Shown here in pieces: positions 45,414 to 56,701 of a stretch of 64,000 bases of DNA. Origin of the DNA: Guadua angustifolia. Its lineage: Eukaryota > Streptophyta > Magnoliopsida > Poales > Poaceae. A model generated the notes under the pieces. The model ran no database searches and was not told the DNA's origin. It saw nothing but the letters and a program-made list of their open reading frames with translations. The number at the start of each line of letters is the position of its first letter. The first letter of the stretch is position 1. The DNA is taken from positions 15,528,463-15,592,462 of the forward strand of contig CM070514.1 in assembly GCA_036346375.1 (NCBI GenBank), read 5' to 3'. A program made the translations under genes and the position numbers.

Positions 45414-46376
45414 CTAAGTTTCCAAAACACGAACTAAAGCATACAACTCCTTATCATAAACAGGATAGTTTAATTGAGCACCACCAAGCTTTTCACTAAA
45501 GTATGCTACTGGTTTGCCCTCTTGCATCAAAACACCACCAATACCTATTCCACTAGCATCACATTCAATTTCAAAAGTTTTAGTGAAATCAGGTAAAACA
45601 AACAATGGTGCTTCAGTTAAGCGCTTCTTTAATTCAGCAAAAGCATTCTCTTGAGCATCACCCCAAACAAAATCACTTCCTTTCTTGGTTAATTCATTCA
45701 AAGGGGCTGCAATTGTGCTAAAATCTTTCACGAATCTACGGTAAAAACTAGCAAGACCGTGAAAGCTTCTAACTTGACTAACATTCGTCGGTGTAGGCCA
45801 ATTTTTAATTGATTCAACTTTTGATTCATCCACTTCCACCCCATTTCCATAAACAACGAAACTCAAGAACACAATTTTATCTTGGCAAAAAGTGCATTTC
45901 TCTATGTTTGCAAACAACCTTTCAGCTCTAAGCACTTGCAGCACTTGTCTTATGTGATCAGTGTGTTCCTCCAAAGTGTGGCTGTAAATTAAGATGTCAT
46001 CAAAATACACTACAATAAATTTTCCAATGAATGCTCTCAAAACATGGTTCATTAGCCTTATGAATGTACTAGGTGTATTAGTTAATCCGAAGGGCATCAC
46101 TAACCACTCATACAATCCAAATTTTGTTTTAAAGGCTGTTTTCCACTCATCCCCTTCTTTCATCCTTATTTGATGGTACCCACTACGCAAATCAATTTTG
46201 GAGAAAATAACAGCACCACTTAATTCATCTAGCATGTCATCCAACTTAGGGATAGGATGGCAGTATCTAACAGTGATTTTGTTAATCGCTCTACAATCTA
46301 CACACATGCGCCATGTACCATCTTTCTTAGGAACTAAAATCACAGGGACAGCACAAGGGCTTAGGCTTTCACACAC
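45414..46376 (-). CDS. Element E reverse transcriptase
   Basis: A 320-residue open frame: MCESLSPCAVPVILVPKKDG, MCVDCRAINKITVRY, KIDLRSGYHQIRMKEGDEWK, TKFGLYEWLVMPFGLTN, active site VVYFDDILIYSH, FHGLASFYRRFVKDFSTIAA and the first RNase H block IECDASGIGIGGVLMQEGKP to YDKELYALVR. It is complete across the RT fingers, palm and thumb with YFDD at the catalytic site, the best preserved part of E. It overlaps the gag-protease frame by 16 bases. Confidence 0.88.
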   Translation of the reverse strand: MCESLSPCAVPVILVPKKDGTWRMCVDCRAINKITVRYCHPIPKLDDMLDELSGAVIFSKIDLRSGYHQIRMKEGDEWKTAFKTKFGLYEWLVMPFGLTNTPSTFIRLMNHVLRAFIGKFIVVYFDDILIYSHTLEEHTDHIRQVLQVLRAERLFANIEKCTFCQDKIVFLSFVVYGNGVEVDESKVESIKNWPTPTNVSQVRSFHGLASFYRRFVKDFSTIAAPLNELTKKGSDFVWGDAQENAFAELKKRLTEAPLFVLPDFTKTFEIECDASGIGIGGVLMQEGKPVAYFSEKLGGAQLNYPVYDKELYALVRVLET

Positions 46377-47896
46377 GTACCCTTTGTTAAGAAGTTCTTG
46401 TACTTGGCGCTGAATTTCCTTTGTTTCTTCTGGATTGGTGCGGTACGGTCGTCGGTTCGAAGAGAAGCTCCTGGTACGAGGTCGATTTGATATTCAATTC
46501 CTCGAACAGGTGGGAGACTAGCGTGTACCTCCTCCGGAAACACGTCATCAAAGTCCTGCAAAAGATTTGCAACAGCATTTGGAAGAGAAGTTATGTCGTT
46601 AGTGGAAAGTAATGCATCTTTGTACAGGAGCACAAAGTGCATCAAATGTGTGTTCTCAACCATATCTCTTATCCCAGATTTAGTGGCTAACATCACTAGC
46701 TTGTTTCCTTCAGTCCTTTTCTTACCACATTCATTTGCCTTGTGGACAGCACTTGTATTCTTCCTCTCTTTTTCTTTAGTACTATCAATGTGTACCTCAT
46801 TCTTTTGCATTGAATCAGCATGAATTTGAGTAGGAGACGTTGGTTGAAGAACTATTTCCTTGTTGTTCCATTTGAATGAGTATTGATTTGTGTAACTATT
46901 GTGATGACTTGCTTGATCAAATTGCCATGGACGACCGAGCAGCAAGTGACATACCGTCATTGGGACCACATCACATTCCACGATATCACTATACTCACCA
47001 ATCTTGAAGGGCACTTTCACCATGAACTGAATTTTAACTTCTCCGCAGTCACTCAACCATTGCACATGATAGGGATGCGGATGCCGAAACAGCTTCAAAC
47101 CAAGTTTATCACACATTTCTTTGCTGGCCAAATTGTGACAACTTCCCCCATCAATGATTACCATACACACATGGTCATTGACCTTTGCTTTGGTGTGAAA
47201 AAGGTTGCAGCATTGTTCATGATCTTCCTTTTGCTGAACACTCAATATTTTCTTGGTGACAATGAGATATTGGCCCATCTCAAAATCACAATAAGTCATC
47301 TCATTTTCCTCATTTTCCAAATCAGCAATTGGGGCATCCCCTTCTTCACTTGCAGATTCATATTCACCTCCCTCTGTTATAAGCATGGTACAGTTGTTTG
47401 GGCAATCCTTGGCGATATGGCCTCTCCCCAAGCACTTGAAGCATTGAATGGCACTACTCTTCGTGGTAGATCCCACGGAAGAAGTAACACTAGCTGCTGG
47501 ACCATGCTTAGTATTTGGAGTAGATGGCACTTTTCCACTTTGAGCTTCATGAGAACTTGGAGCAATACTTGCACTAGAAGTGTTAGCATCAAAAGAATTG
47601 AATCGTGAAGTGGATTTACCTGTAGTAGGTGCTAAACGAGGAGCAAATGAAGAAGTTCTTGTAATTTTTGTGTCTTGTTGCACTTGTCTTTCCGCTTTGG
47701 TTGCTTGATGCACTAACTCCACCACATTGCCATAAGGTTGAAATTCGGTGATGCGCTTGATGAGGTGGTTCAAACCAGCGAGGAATTGTGCTATAGTTTG
47801 CTCTTCATGTTCATGTACATTAGCACGGATCATGGCCATCTCCATCTCCTTATAGTACTTATCCACCGTGCGACTTCCTTGCTTCAATCCCTGCAA
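46361..47896 (-). CDS. Element E gag C-terminus and protease
   Basis: A 511-residue open frame: QGLKQGSRTVDKYYKEMEMA and QFLAGLNHLIKRITEFQPYG (gag), a Ser/Thr-rich linker, the CCHC zinc knuckle CFKCLGRGHIAKDC, an acidic patch (SASEEGDAPIADLENEENEM), then the protease with active site VIIDGGSCHNLAS and VVPMTVCHLLLGRPWQFDQA. The later part (NLLQDFDDVFPEEVHASLPP) leads into RT. Protease here uses DGG-type active-site spelling, as in its clade. Confidence 0.85.
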   Translation of the reverse strand: MQGLKQGSRTVDKYYKEMEMAMIRANVHEHEEQTIAQFLAGLNHLIKRITEFQPYGNVVELVHQATKAERQVQQDTKITRTSSFAPRLAPTTGKSTSRFNSFDANTSSASIAPSSHEAQSGKVPSTPNTKHGPAASVTSSVGSTTKSSAIQCFKCLGRGHIAKDCPNNCTMLITEGGEYESASEEGDAPIADLENEENEMTYCDFEMGQYLIVTKKILSVQQKEDHEQCCNLFHTKAKVNDHVCMVIIDGGSCHNLASKEMCDKLGLKLFRHPHPYHVQWLSDCGEVKIQFMVKVPFKIGEYSDIVECDVVPMTVCHLLLGRPWQFDQASHHNSYTNQYSFKWNNKEIVLQPTSPTQIHADSMQKNEVHIDSTKEKERKNTSAVHKANECGKKRTEGNKLVMLATKSGIRDMVENTHLMHFVLLYKDALLSTNDITSLPNAVANLLQDFDDVFPEEVHASLPPVRGIEYQIDLVPGASLRTDDRTAPIQKKQRKFSAKYKNFLTKGTCVKA

Positions 47897-48664
47897 CTTA
47901 TCAAATAGATCACATTTGTAATGTCGAGGGACAAACCTTGCTCATATTTCAACCTTCATCTCAGCCCACGATGCAATGGGGTTCTCGCCATGTTTTACTC
48001 TTTGGCTCTAAATTTGTTCCCACCAAATCAGTGCATAATCATCAAATTCAAGGGATGCCATTGCAAGCTTCTTTTCTTCGGTATAATTGTGCAACCGAAA
48101 GTTTTTGTCAACTTTCAGCTCCCAAGTGAGGTAGTCCTCCGGGTTTGTCGAACCTGCAAACTTAGGCATAGTTTAGTTTACCAAACCTTTCCTCCTTGGG
48201 ATGATCGTTGTTGTTGCGGTTATGCCGTTGGTTTGCTTCATTGCGGGGCTGTTGGTTGTTGCGAATTGGCTCATATGCAAATACCTCCACATCGTAACTC
48301 ATGACCACGACCCCTTCTTACACCATGTTCATTACCTCCTGCACCTCGCCTTGGTATGGGAATCCTATTAGCATTTGGAACACGGGCTACTCGAGCAGCG
48401 GCTTCTTCATCGATCGCATCAACTAGAGGGTCATCTTCAGCTTGTTGAGGTTGAAATTGCCTTCTAATATCATCAACTATGATTGAATTCTCTCTGAAGG
48501 TCTTGAAGGTCTTGAATGGAGTTGTTCACTTCTGTCCTAATTTGTTCATTCCCATGATTGAATTCTCTCTGTAGCGTGTCTCGCAAGGCTTGGTACTCAA
48601 ACCAAGTAACCGGTGCATTAGGCTCACACTGTCCATTTTCCTCGTTATCGCCTTGATCTGACAT
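47897..48664 (-). pseudogene. Element E gag N-terminus (broken)
   Basis: ATG at 48664 gives MSDQGDNEENGQCEPNAPVT then WFEYQALRDTLQREFNHGNE and a short duplicated stretch (LQREFNH twice), typical of the CRM-type gag start. The following core is interrupted by stops. Recognisable pieces include IRRQFQPQQAEDDPLVDAID and FVPRHYKCD just before 47896. Confidence 0.72.
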
Positions 48665-48842
48665 GGTTAGTTGCTCAGAACAACAAGATAAACACAATAT
48701 GATGTATGATTAATGCCCTCAACCTCACTTAATCCTTAACGCCGAAATTCTTACTCACCCTTTGCTGATTGATGGAAGAGATCGCACTTGAGTAGTGAGG
48801 CAACACAAGGTGAGGTTAAGCGAACTCAAAGCTGAGATTAAA
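48665..48842 (-). other. Element E leader, truncated by F
   Basis: 178 bp of untranslated leader. It stops where the F LTR begins (TGTGGGGAACC at 48843). The primer-binding site and 5' LTR of E should lie right of the window. Confidence 0.65.
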
Positions 48843-51662
48843 TGTGGGGAACCGTCCCCGGGACTCCACTGATTCACCCCAATGCGTGGTACATCTCAAG
48901 TGAATCAAGGGAACCTCGGGCGTTCCACGATTATACCCGTGTTGGTCCTAGGATAGTTCGCCAACACGCGCATTCTCATCCAACAATTGACATCACAACA
49001 CATACACAATTATCGGAAGCATAAATATCATTACATTCCAAAAGTAGGATTACTGTCCTCAACGATATATTTAGAGTTATTACATCAAGTAGCAGTGGAA
49101 ATTATAAGATAAACGACAAAAAGGCCAGCATGGCATGCCCCCAAAACCCTCAGGCAACCAACTGGGGCAAGAACGGCGACTACACGCTAGAACTATCGAA
49201 ATCTACCCGGTAAAAGTCACCGGGTAGTGCCACATCCTCACCTGCAGCAAGTGGACAATCCGATTGAGTACAAAGAGTGTACTCGCACAATAATATACAT
49301 TGCATGTTGATTTCTAGCTACATGTGGTTGCTACATCAAAGGAATGCAAAATGGCAATTTGAGCATAAAGCAATATTTGGGATAATTCATAAGCATGTAT
49401 AGATTGAAGAGAATTGCATTTAGTAAACATTTGCAAAATCTAATACATAATATAACATCATCATAATCACTTTCATATCATGCCTTCAAGCATTCTCCGA
49501 ACCATGAGTTCCATCGCTCATGTTCGATTACACACACAAGTACTCCAATACTTGTGTCTCTTTTCCCACTCCCATCCCATTCCTACCAAGTCCTTAATAC
49601 TCGCCCAGTGACTGACAATTTAAGAGATCGTCCTTAACCATGGACGCGGCTATTCGAATAGTTTAAACTCTGCAGAGGTACAACTTTACCCACACGACAC
49701 GTCACACTCGTAAGCCAAGCTATTAACACATTTCCTTAGATGTGTCGGCCGAGGTGAACGTGACAAACCATTTTCTAGTATGCATAGTAGTGCGTATAAA
49801 CCACCCGGATGACTGTGACCCTTGATCCTGCGTGTCCAGTGCCTGGTGTGTGTGGATCAAGGAGTACACCCGTTGTTGGACATCCCCAACTCAACAAAGT
49901 TCGAGGGACTCCGAGGACGCTTCTCGACGCTCCACTAAGCTCGAGAAGTTTCGGTGGACATTCCTTAACGCTCTGCAAAGCTTAAGGGATTCCGAGTGCA
50001 CATGGTTTACACATCCTAGTCATATACAAGTACTTGGTTACACCGGTCCCATAAACGGCGTGTGGTTCGCACGATAGTTACTCAAAAAGACGTCACTAGG
50101 ATTCAATCCTTAAGGTCCATAGCCAACATCTCTAATCATCGAACAGCATTTGAAACCATCATCATCATAATAATTCTCAATCGTTGCGACCAGTGGACTA
50201 AGTCCATCTATCGCGGTTTCTAACGATGTTCTAAGCATGGCTAAGCAATTCGTACAAACCCATATAATAATAATAAACCAACCACCTAGGGCGACAATGG
50301 AACATGGAAAGAACATGATAAGGGAATAACATCACAATGTGGTAATAGCTAAGATTTCTACCCAATCATGATTGTAATTGGAAGTAAGCATGGAATTGAT
50401 AAAATAATTCCAAAAATGTAAATTTCAAATAGTAGGAGCAATCATGGTCAAGGAGTAAAGTAGTGCCTTGTTGCTCGTTCTTGATTTCGAAGGCGTAGTC
50501 GTACTCGGGAGTGCCTCCCGAAGCGTCAACACCTAACGAGAAAATCCAAATCCATAAACGCCAAATCAAGAATTCAAATGGTGCACATGATTAAAAGATG
50601 CATGAAATGCTCATGATGTGTAATACTATTCATAATATAAAAGTACTAATTGAGTTTTTGCGTCAAAAGCTCAAGTCTTAGGGCTTTTATTGAATTATGT
50701 TCGGAGTATCCGAGTGTCACTTCGGAATGTCCGAGTGGACCCTCTCGGTCTGAAGTTGAATTATGTTCGGACTATCCGAAATTGCATTCGGAGTATCCGA
50801 GTGGTTCGGACTATCCGAGTGGTCACCTCGGAATGTCCGAACAGACCCTCTCGGTCAAGCCAAATAAGCCCTATTCGGACTATCCGAACCTTTATTCGGA
50901 GTATCCGAATTGTTCGGAATGTCCGAGTGAAACCTCGGACTATCCGAGCTGGGTTTCTCTGTTTCAAAACGACTACGTGACTATTGTCCTCTACCCTTCA
51001 AAGGAATGGGCTAGGGTTTCAAGAAAATGGCCTAAGGTAGGAACTTACCACTACAAGGTTGCCTTTACGCTTGATAAAGGCTGGCCTCGGTGAGGGAATG
51101 ACAAAAAGATGTCGCAACGCCGATTCTCGCGGTTCGTCTCCTCCTAGCCCGTGTAGACGACGATGACCTCGCTTGTTCGTGCTTGCAACAGCAACTAGCC
51201 TTCCTCCTCAAGCTTCCATACGACATGCGCGATCCGATTCAATGTGTGACAATGGATTCCATGGAGAAGATAGAAATGAGTTACAAGGGGCAAAATTTCA
51301 GAACATGGGAAGAAAGAAAATCGATTGCCACTCACCCAAAACTTGATGCCTCAAGAATCCATTTGGATGGATTGGAAGCTCTTGATCTTGGCTTCGAGGT
51401 GGTACAACATGCACAAGCCCAAACTCAAGCTTTGAGTGGATTTTATGGGGGAGAATGGCAAGAGGTGAGGAAGGAGCTCCTGCTGTTTTTGCTGGTTTGG
51501 GATGAACAAATGAGCAGGAAAAGGGAGGAGAAACCAAGGTTTAGACCTTATATAGGCCGTCCACTCATGCCTTACTTGTGGGGCTAGTTCCCACATGTCA
51601 TAGGGTGAGAAAGAGGGTGGGTAAGAGTGATGGAAGTGAGAAAAGACATGGAGAGGATGTGC
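48843..51662 (-). repeat. LTR F of the A family, cut by element G
   Basis: Starts TGTGGGGAACC like the A, G and H LTRs and runs parallel to them for 2.82 kb. It stops at GAGGATGTGC, where a new TGTGGGGAACC (G) begins. The missing remainder (sense start, TGTAACAG end) must lie beyond G. Its repeat array (50700-50955) has TCCGA instead of TCCGG units, so it is a distinct subfamily. Confidence 0.85.
50698..50957. repeat. TATCCGA-type tandem repeat in LTR F
   Basis: About fourteen units such as TTCGGACTATCCGA and CGGAATGTCCGAGTGG. Homologous in position to the TCCGGA arrays of A, G and H but with a different core. Confidence 0.8.
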
Positions 51663-54600
51663 TGTGGGGAACCGTCCCCGGGACTCCACTGATTCACCCA
51701 AAGGCACGGCACATCTCAAGTGAATCAAGGGAACCTCGGGCGTTCCGCGATTATACCCGTGTTGGTCCCAGGATAGTTCGCCAACACGAGCATTCTCATC
51801 CAACAGTTGACATCACAACACATACATAATTATCTGAAGCGTAAATATCATTACATTCCAAAAGTAGGACTGCTGTCCATAACAACATATTTAAAGTTAT
51901 TACATCAAGTAGCAGCGGAAAACATAAGATAAACAACAAAAGGGCCAGCATGGCATGCCCCCAAAACCCTCAGGCAACCAACTGGGGCAAGAACGGCTAC
52001 TAAACGTTAGCATGGTCGAAATCTGCCCGGTAAAAGTCACCGGGTAGTGCCTCACCCTCACCTGCAGCAAGTGGACAATCCGGTTGAGTACAAAGAATGT
52101 ACTCGCACAATAATATACATTGTATGCTGATTTCTAGCTACATGTGGTTGCTACATCAAGGAAGGCAAAATGGCAATTTCAGCATAAAGCAATATTTGGG
52201 ATAATTCATAAGCATGTATAGATTGAAAAGAATTGCATTTAGTAATCATTTGCAAAATCTAATACATAATATAACATCATCATAATCACTTTCATATCAT
52301 GCCTTCAAGCATTCTCCGAACCATGAGTTCCATCGCTCATGTTCGATTACACACACAAGTACTCCAATACTTGTGTCTCTTTTCCCACTCCCATCCCATT
52401 CCTACCAAGTCCTTAATACTCGCCCAGTGACTGACAATTTAAGAGATCGTCCTTAACCATGGACGCGGCTATTCGAATAGTTTAAACTCCGCAGAGGTAC
52501 GACTTTACCCACACGACACACCACACTCGTAAGCCAAGCTATTAACACATTTCCTTAGATGTGTCGGCCGAGGTGAACGTGACAAACCATTTTCCAGTAT
52601 GCATGGTAGTGTATATAAACCACCCGGATGACTGTGACCCTTGATCCCGCGTGCCCAGTGCCCGGTGTGTGTGGATCAAGGAGTACACCGTTGTTGGACA
52701 TCCCCAACTCAACAAAGTTCGAGGGACTCGAGGGCGCTTCTCGACGCTCCACTAAGCTCGAGAAGTTCGGTGGACATTCCTTAACACTCGCAAAGCTTAA
52801 GGAATTCGAGTGCACATGGTTTACACACCTAGTCATACACAAGTACTTGGTTACACGGTCCCTTAAGCGGCGTGTGGTTCGCACGATAGTTACTCAAAAA
52901 GACATCACCAGGATTCAATCCTTAAGGTCCTTAGCCAACATCTCTAATTATTGAACAACATTTGAAACCATCATCATCATAATAATTCGCAATCATTGCG
53001 ACCAATGGACTAAGTCCATCTATCACGGTTTCTAATGATGTTCTAAGCATGGCTAAGCAAATCGTACGAACCCATATACAATAATAATAAACCAACCACC
53101 TAGGGCGACAATGGAACATGGAAAGAACAAGATAAGGGGATAACATCACAATATGGTAATAGCTAAGATTTCTACCCAAACATAATTGTAGTTGAAAGTA
53201 AGCATGCATTTGATAAAGTAATTCCAACAATATAATTTCAAATAATAGGAGCAATCATGGTCAAGGAGTAAAGTAGTGCCTTGCTGCTCGTTCTTGACTT
53301 CGAAAACGTAGTCGTACTCGGGAGTGCCCTCCGAAGCGTCAACACCTAGCGAGAAAATCCAAATCCATAAACACCAAATCGAGAATCCAAAGATGCACAT
53401 GATTAAAAGATGTATGGATGCTCATGATGCACAATGTTGAGTATAATATGAAAATACCAATTTAGTCTTGTGAATTTTGGACTTGAATGTCAAAAATTCA
53501 TGTTTTAGAGGTATTTTATTAAATTATGTCCGGAGTATCCGGACATTTACCCCGGAGTGTCCGGGCTGACCCCCTCGGTGTGACAAGTTCTGGCATATCC
53601 GGACTATCCGGATTAAATCTCCGGACTATCCGGATTAAAACCTCGGACTATCCGGATTAAGTATCCGGAGTATCCGGGCTGACAGGTCTGTTTCAAAATG
53701 GCTATTTTGCTATTGACTTCTAAACTTCATAGCAATGCACTAGGGCTTAAAAGGGTGGACTAGGGTGGGATCTTACCACTATGGGGTTACTTTTGCACAT
53801 GGTGACGGTTGGTTTCGGCGAGGGAACGACGAAGAATGTCACCACGCCGGTCTTCGTGGTTCACCTCCTCCTAGCTCGAGTAGCCGACAATGCCCTCACT
53901 TGCTCGTGCTTGCAACCACAACTAGCCCTCCTCCTCAAGCTTCTTTGCGACATGCGCGACCCGATTCAAGGTGTGATGATGGATTCCATGGAGAAGAAAC
54001 AAATGAGTCTCAAGGAGAAAAATTTCAGAAGATGGGAAAGATGAAATCGATTACCACTCACCCAAAACCTGGTTCCTCAAGAATCCATTTGGATGGATTC
54101 GAAGCTCTTGATCTTGGCTACAAGATGGTGTAACATGCACAAGCTCAAACCTTAATCTTGTGAGGATTTGAGAGGAAGAAATGGCAAGGGGTTGGAGATG
54201 TGTGTTTGCTGTTTTTTCCTGGTTGGAGATGAACAAATGAGCAGTATGGGAGGAGAAAACAATGTGGAGAGACTTATATATGGCTGCCCATTCATGCCTT
54301 ACATGTGGGGCTAGGTCCCACATGTCATAGAGTGGTTAAAAGAGTGGGTATGAGTGGTTTGAGTGAGAAAAGTCATGGAGGGTATGTGCAGCCACAATTT
54401 CCTATGCAATGGTAGGTCCCATGTGTCATAGACTAGCTAGGTGGGTGGGTAGAGGTGAGTAAAGTGAGAAATGGCAGGTTAGGTGTGTGCAGCCTACTCC
54501 TGTCTCTCTTGTGAACATGGCCCACATGTCATTGACTAAGGCAATATAACATGTGTGCAGTTTGGAAAAAATGATTTTCAGGATTTGGTTGCTCCCTTTT

Positions 54601-54721
54601 TATGCAAGAGGAAGGTCCTAACACTTGTATGATTATAGTTAAGTGAGGACGCAATGGTATTATGGAAGACGTTAACATGACAAGCCTTACTTACCGTATT
54701 GACGAAAATTGGGCTGTTACA
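51663..54721 (-). repeat. 3' LTR of element G
   Basis: 3059 bp, TGTGGGGAACC to GGCTGTTACA. The repeat array (53528-53685) is shorter than in A by about 70 bp. A cluster of single-base losses lies at 52685-52860, some at the same positions as in the 3' LTR of A. Confidence 0.9.
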
Positions 54722-54739
54722 AGCCACCCCCCTTAAAAG
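54722..54739 (-). other. Polypurine tract of element G
   Basis: The minus strand reads CTTTTAAGGGGGGTGGCT immediately before the LTR. Confidence 0.82.
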
Positions 54740-54749
54740 AATCTCGTCC

Positions 54750-55274
54750 TCGAGATTATACCGCTTCATTGAAGAGGTAGGGGTATTCGGCTCGAAGATG
54801 ATCCTCCTGCTCCCATGTGGCTTCATCAGGGGTGTGATTACTCCATTGGACCTTAAAGAATTTTATGGTGTGGTTTCGAGTGACACGCTCCCTCTCGTCA
54901 AGAATACCAATGGGATGCTCCTTGTAGGATAGATCGGGAAGTAATTCGAGAGTATCCAACTCGGTGGCTTCGGTTGGGACACGAAGGCATTTCTTCAATT
55001 GAGATACATGGAAGACATCGTGTACATCGGCTAGCGAAGGGGGAAGCTCCAATTGATATGCCACCGCTCCTCGTCTTGCTATGACCTAGAAAGGTCCGAT
55101 ATAACGAGTGGCTAGCTTTCCCTTCACATGAAACCGACGAACACCTTTCATTGGTGAGACTTTGAGATAGACGTGATCACCAACTTCAAATTTGAGTTCA
55201 CGGCGGCGACGATCAGCGTAGCTCTTTTGACGAGACTGCGCGGTCCGCAACCGTTCACGAATAAATCGAACTTG
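54750..55274 (-). pseudogene. Element G integrase C-terminus and chromodomain-like tail
   Basis: 54756-55064 is open: LADVHDVFHVSQLKKCLRVP, LSYKEHPIGILDERERVTRN, FFKVQWSNHTPDEATWEQED and EYPYLFNEAV. The linking block between 55065 and 55274 (RSKSYADRRRREL, GDHVYLKVS type) is present in DNA but has a frameshift and stop near 55085 and 55275. Confidence 0.8.
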
Positions 55275-56081
55275 CTATTCCGCCTCGGCGACTAGATCAG
55301 GACCAAAGAGGGGTCTCTCTCCAGACTCAGACCAGTTAAGTGGAGTTCTGCAAGATCTCCCAAAGAGAGCTTCGAATGGACTCATTTGGAGACTAGCTTG
55401 ATAGCTATTGTTGTAGGAGAATTCTGCGAAAGGTAAGCATTTCTCCCAATTCTTGCCATAAGTAAGGGCACAAGCTCTAAGCATATCCTCAAGAATTTGG
55501 TTCACCCGTTCAGTTTGTCTATCAGTCTGCGGATGATAAGCGGTGCTGAAGGAGAGTTGGGTCCCCATGGCCTTGTGGAGGCATTGCCAAAAATGCGAGG
55601 TAAACTGGGTACCTCGATCTGAGACAATCCTTTTGGGAACACCATGAAGAGACACAATTTGATGAAGATATAACTCGGCTAACTTGCTCACTGTATTCGT
55701 CGTCTTGACAGGAAGAAAATGAGCAGTCTTCGTTAGTCGGTCAACGATTACCCATATGAAATCAAAACCTTTTTGCGTCTTGGGCAACCCGGTGATGAAA
55801 TCCATACTAATCTCTTCCCACTTCCACATAGGAATGGGTAGTGGTTGAAGTGTGCCTGCTGCACGCAAATGGTCGGCTTTCACCCGCTGACATACGTCGC
55901 ACTCGGCGACATACCGGGCAATCTCTCGCTTCATCCGGGTCCACCAAAGTCTTGGCTTAAGGTCTTGGTACATTTTCGTACTCCCGGGATGAATAGAGAA
56001 TGAGGAATTATGAGCCTCATCAAAGATTAGTACCTTCAATTCCTTACAATTTGGCACCACTAGCCGTTTGCCGAACCACAA
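55275..56081 (-). CDS. Element G integrase
   Basis: A 268-residue open frame: MWFGKRLVVPNCKELKVLIF, zinc-binding DEAHNSSFSIHPG and CDVCQ, catalytic Asp in ISMDFITGLPK, Asp in IVSDRGTQF, Glu in RQTERVNQILED, then YGKNWEKCLPFAEFSYNNSY and SGERPLFGPDLVAEAE. All HHCC and DDE residues are present. MKRE and FITGLPK identify it as the same type as integrase copy 2 of element A. Confidence 0.88.
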   Translation of the reverse strand: MWFGKRLVVPNCKELKVLIFDEAHNSSFSIHPGSTKMYQDLKPRLWWTRMKREIARYVAECDVCQRVKADHLRAAGTLQPLPIPMWKWEEISMDFITGLPKTQKGFDFIWVIVDRLTKTAHFLPVKTTNTVSKLAELYLHQIVSLHGVPKRIVSDRGTQFTSHFWQCLHKAMGTQLSFSTAYHPQTDRQTERVNQILEDMLRACALTYGKNWEKCLPFAEFSYNNSYQASLQMSPFEALFGRSCRTPLNWSESGERPLFGPDLVAEAE

Positions 56082-56701
56082 GACACCTTGTGAGTCCTCG
56101 GTAAAACAATTGGCCTTGCCTTGCTTGATGCGGCTCGGATGAGTGCCATGCCCTTGTCTGTCTTTTGAGCCTCTTTGATTTGGTCCAAGAGGTTAGATTT
56201 GACTTCCATGACAGCAAGGGATCCTTCCTTAAGCACTTCTATATTGAGCTTCCGAAACTCGGCGCACATGGCTTCCGATTCCGGTTCTACCGAAAGACGA
56301 TTGCATTGAGATTTTCGGCTCAAAGCATCGGCAACAATATTGGCCTTTCCAGGATGATAATGGAGTCCCATACCATAATCTTTGATTAATTCAAGCCACC
56401 TTCTTTGCCTCAGGTTCAATTCGGCTTGAGTAAATATATATTTCAGGCTTTTGTGATCAGTGTAGATTTCACAACGATTACCGATGAGGTAATGTCGCCA
56501 GATTTTTAGAGCATGTACCACTGCTGCTAGCTCTAAATCATGGGTGGGATAATTTATCTCATGAGGTCTCAATTGCCTTGATGCATACGCCACAACTCGG
56601 CCGCCTTGCATAAGTACACAACCCAGCCCGAGGCGGGATGCATCGCAATATATGTCGAAACCCTTGTGAATATCCGGCAGGACTAAGACAGGTGCAGTGG
56701 T
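56060..56701 (-). pseudogene. Element G RNase H
   Basis: 56060-56611 is open: MQGGRVVAYASRQLRPHEIN, HDLELAAVVHALKIWRHYLI, EIYTDHKSLKYIFTQ and ANIVADALSRKSQ. The first RNase H block (56612-56701: DIYCDAS region) is separated by a frameshift. A single-base loss near 56130 separates it from integrase. Confidence 0.83.

Larger units (their letters stand above)
42966..48842 (-). mobile_element. Element E: CRM-type gypsy element, 5' end beyond insertion F
   Basis: Minus-strand element with 3' LTR, integrase, RNase H, RT, protease, gag and part of the leader. The leader is cut at 48842 by the A-family LTR F. Motifs such as RGRDSVFVVVDRFSKMA, YFDDILIYS, IIDGGSC and ESRMTPFQEGEDD, with the last running into the LTR, point to the CRM/Reina side of the chromoviruses; CRM is my preference. 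Confidence 0.82.

Noticed and set aside
46883..47608. 241-residue plus-strand ORF
   Set aside because: It lies opposite the open gag-protease frame of element E, which has a zinc knuckle and protease motif; this is its antisense shadow.
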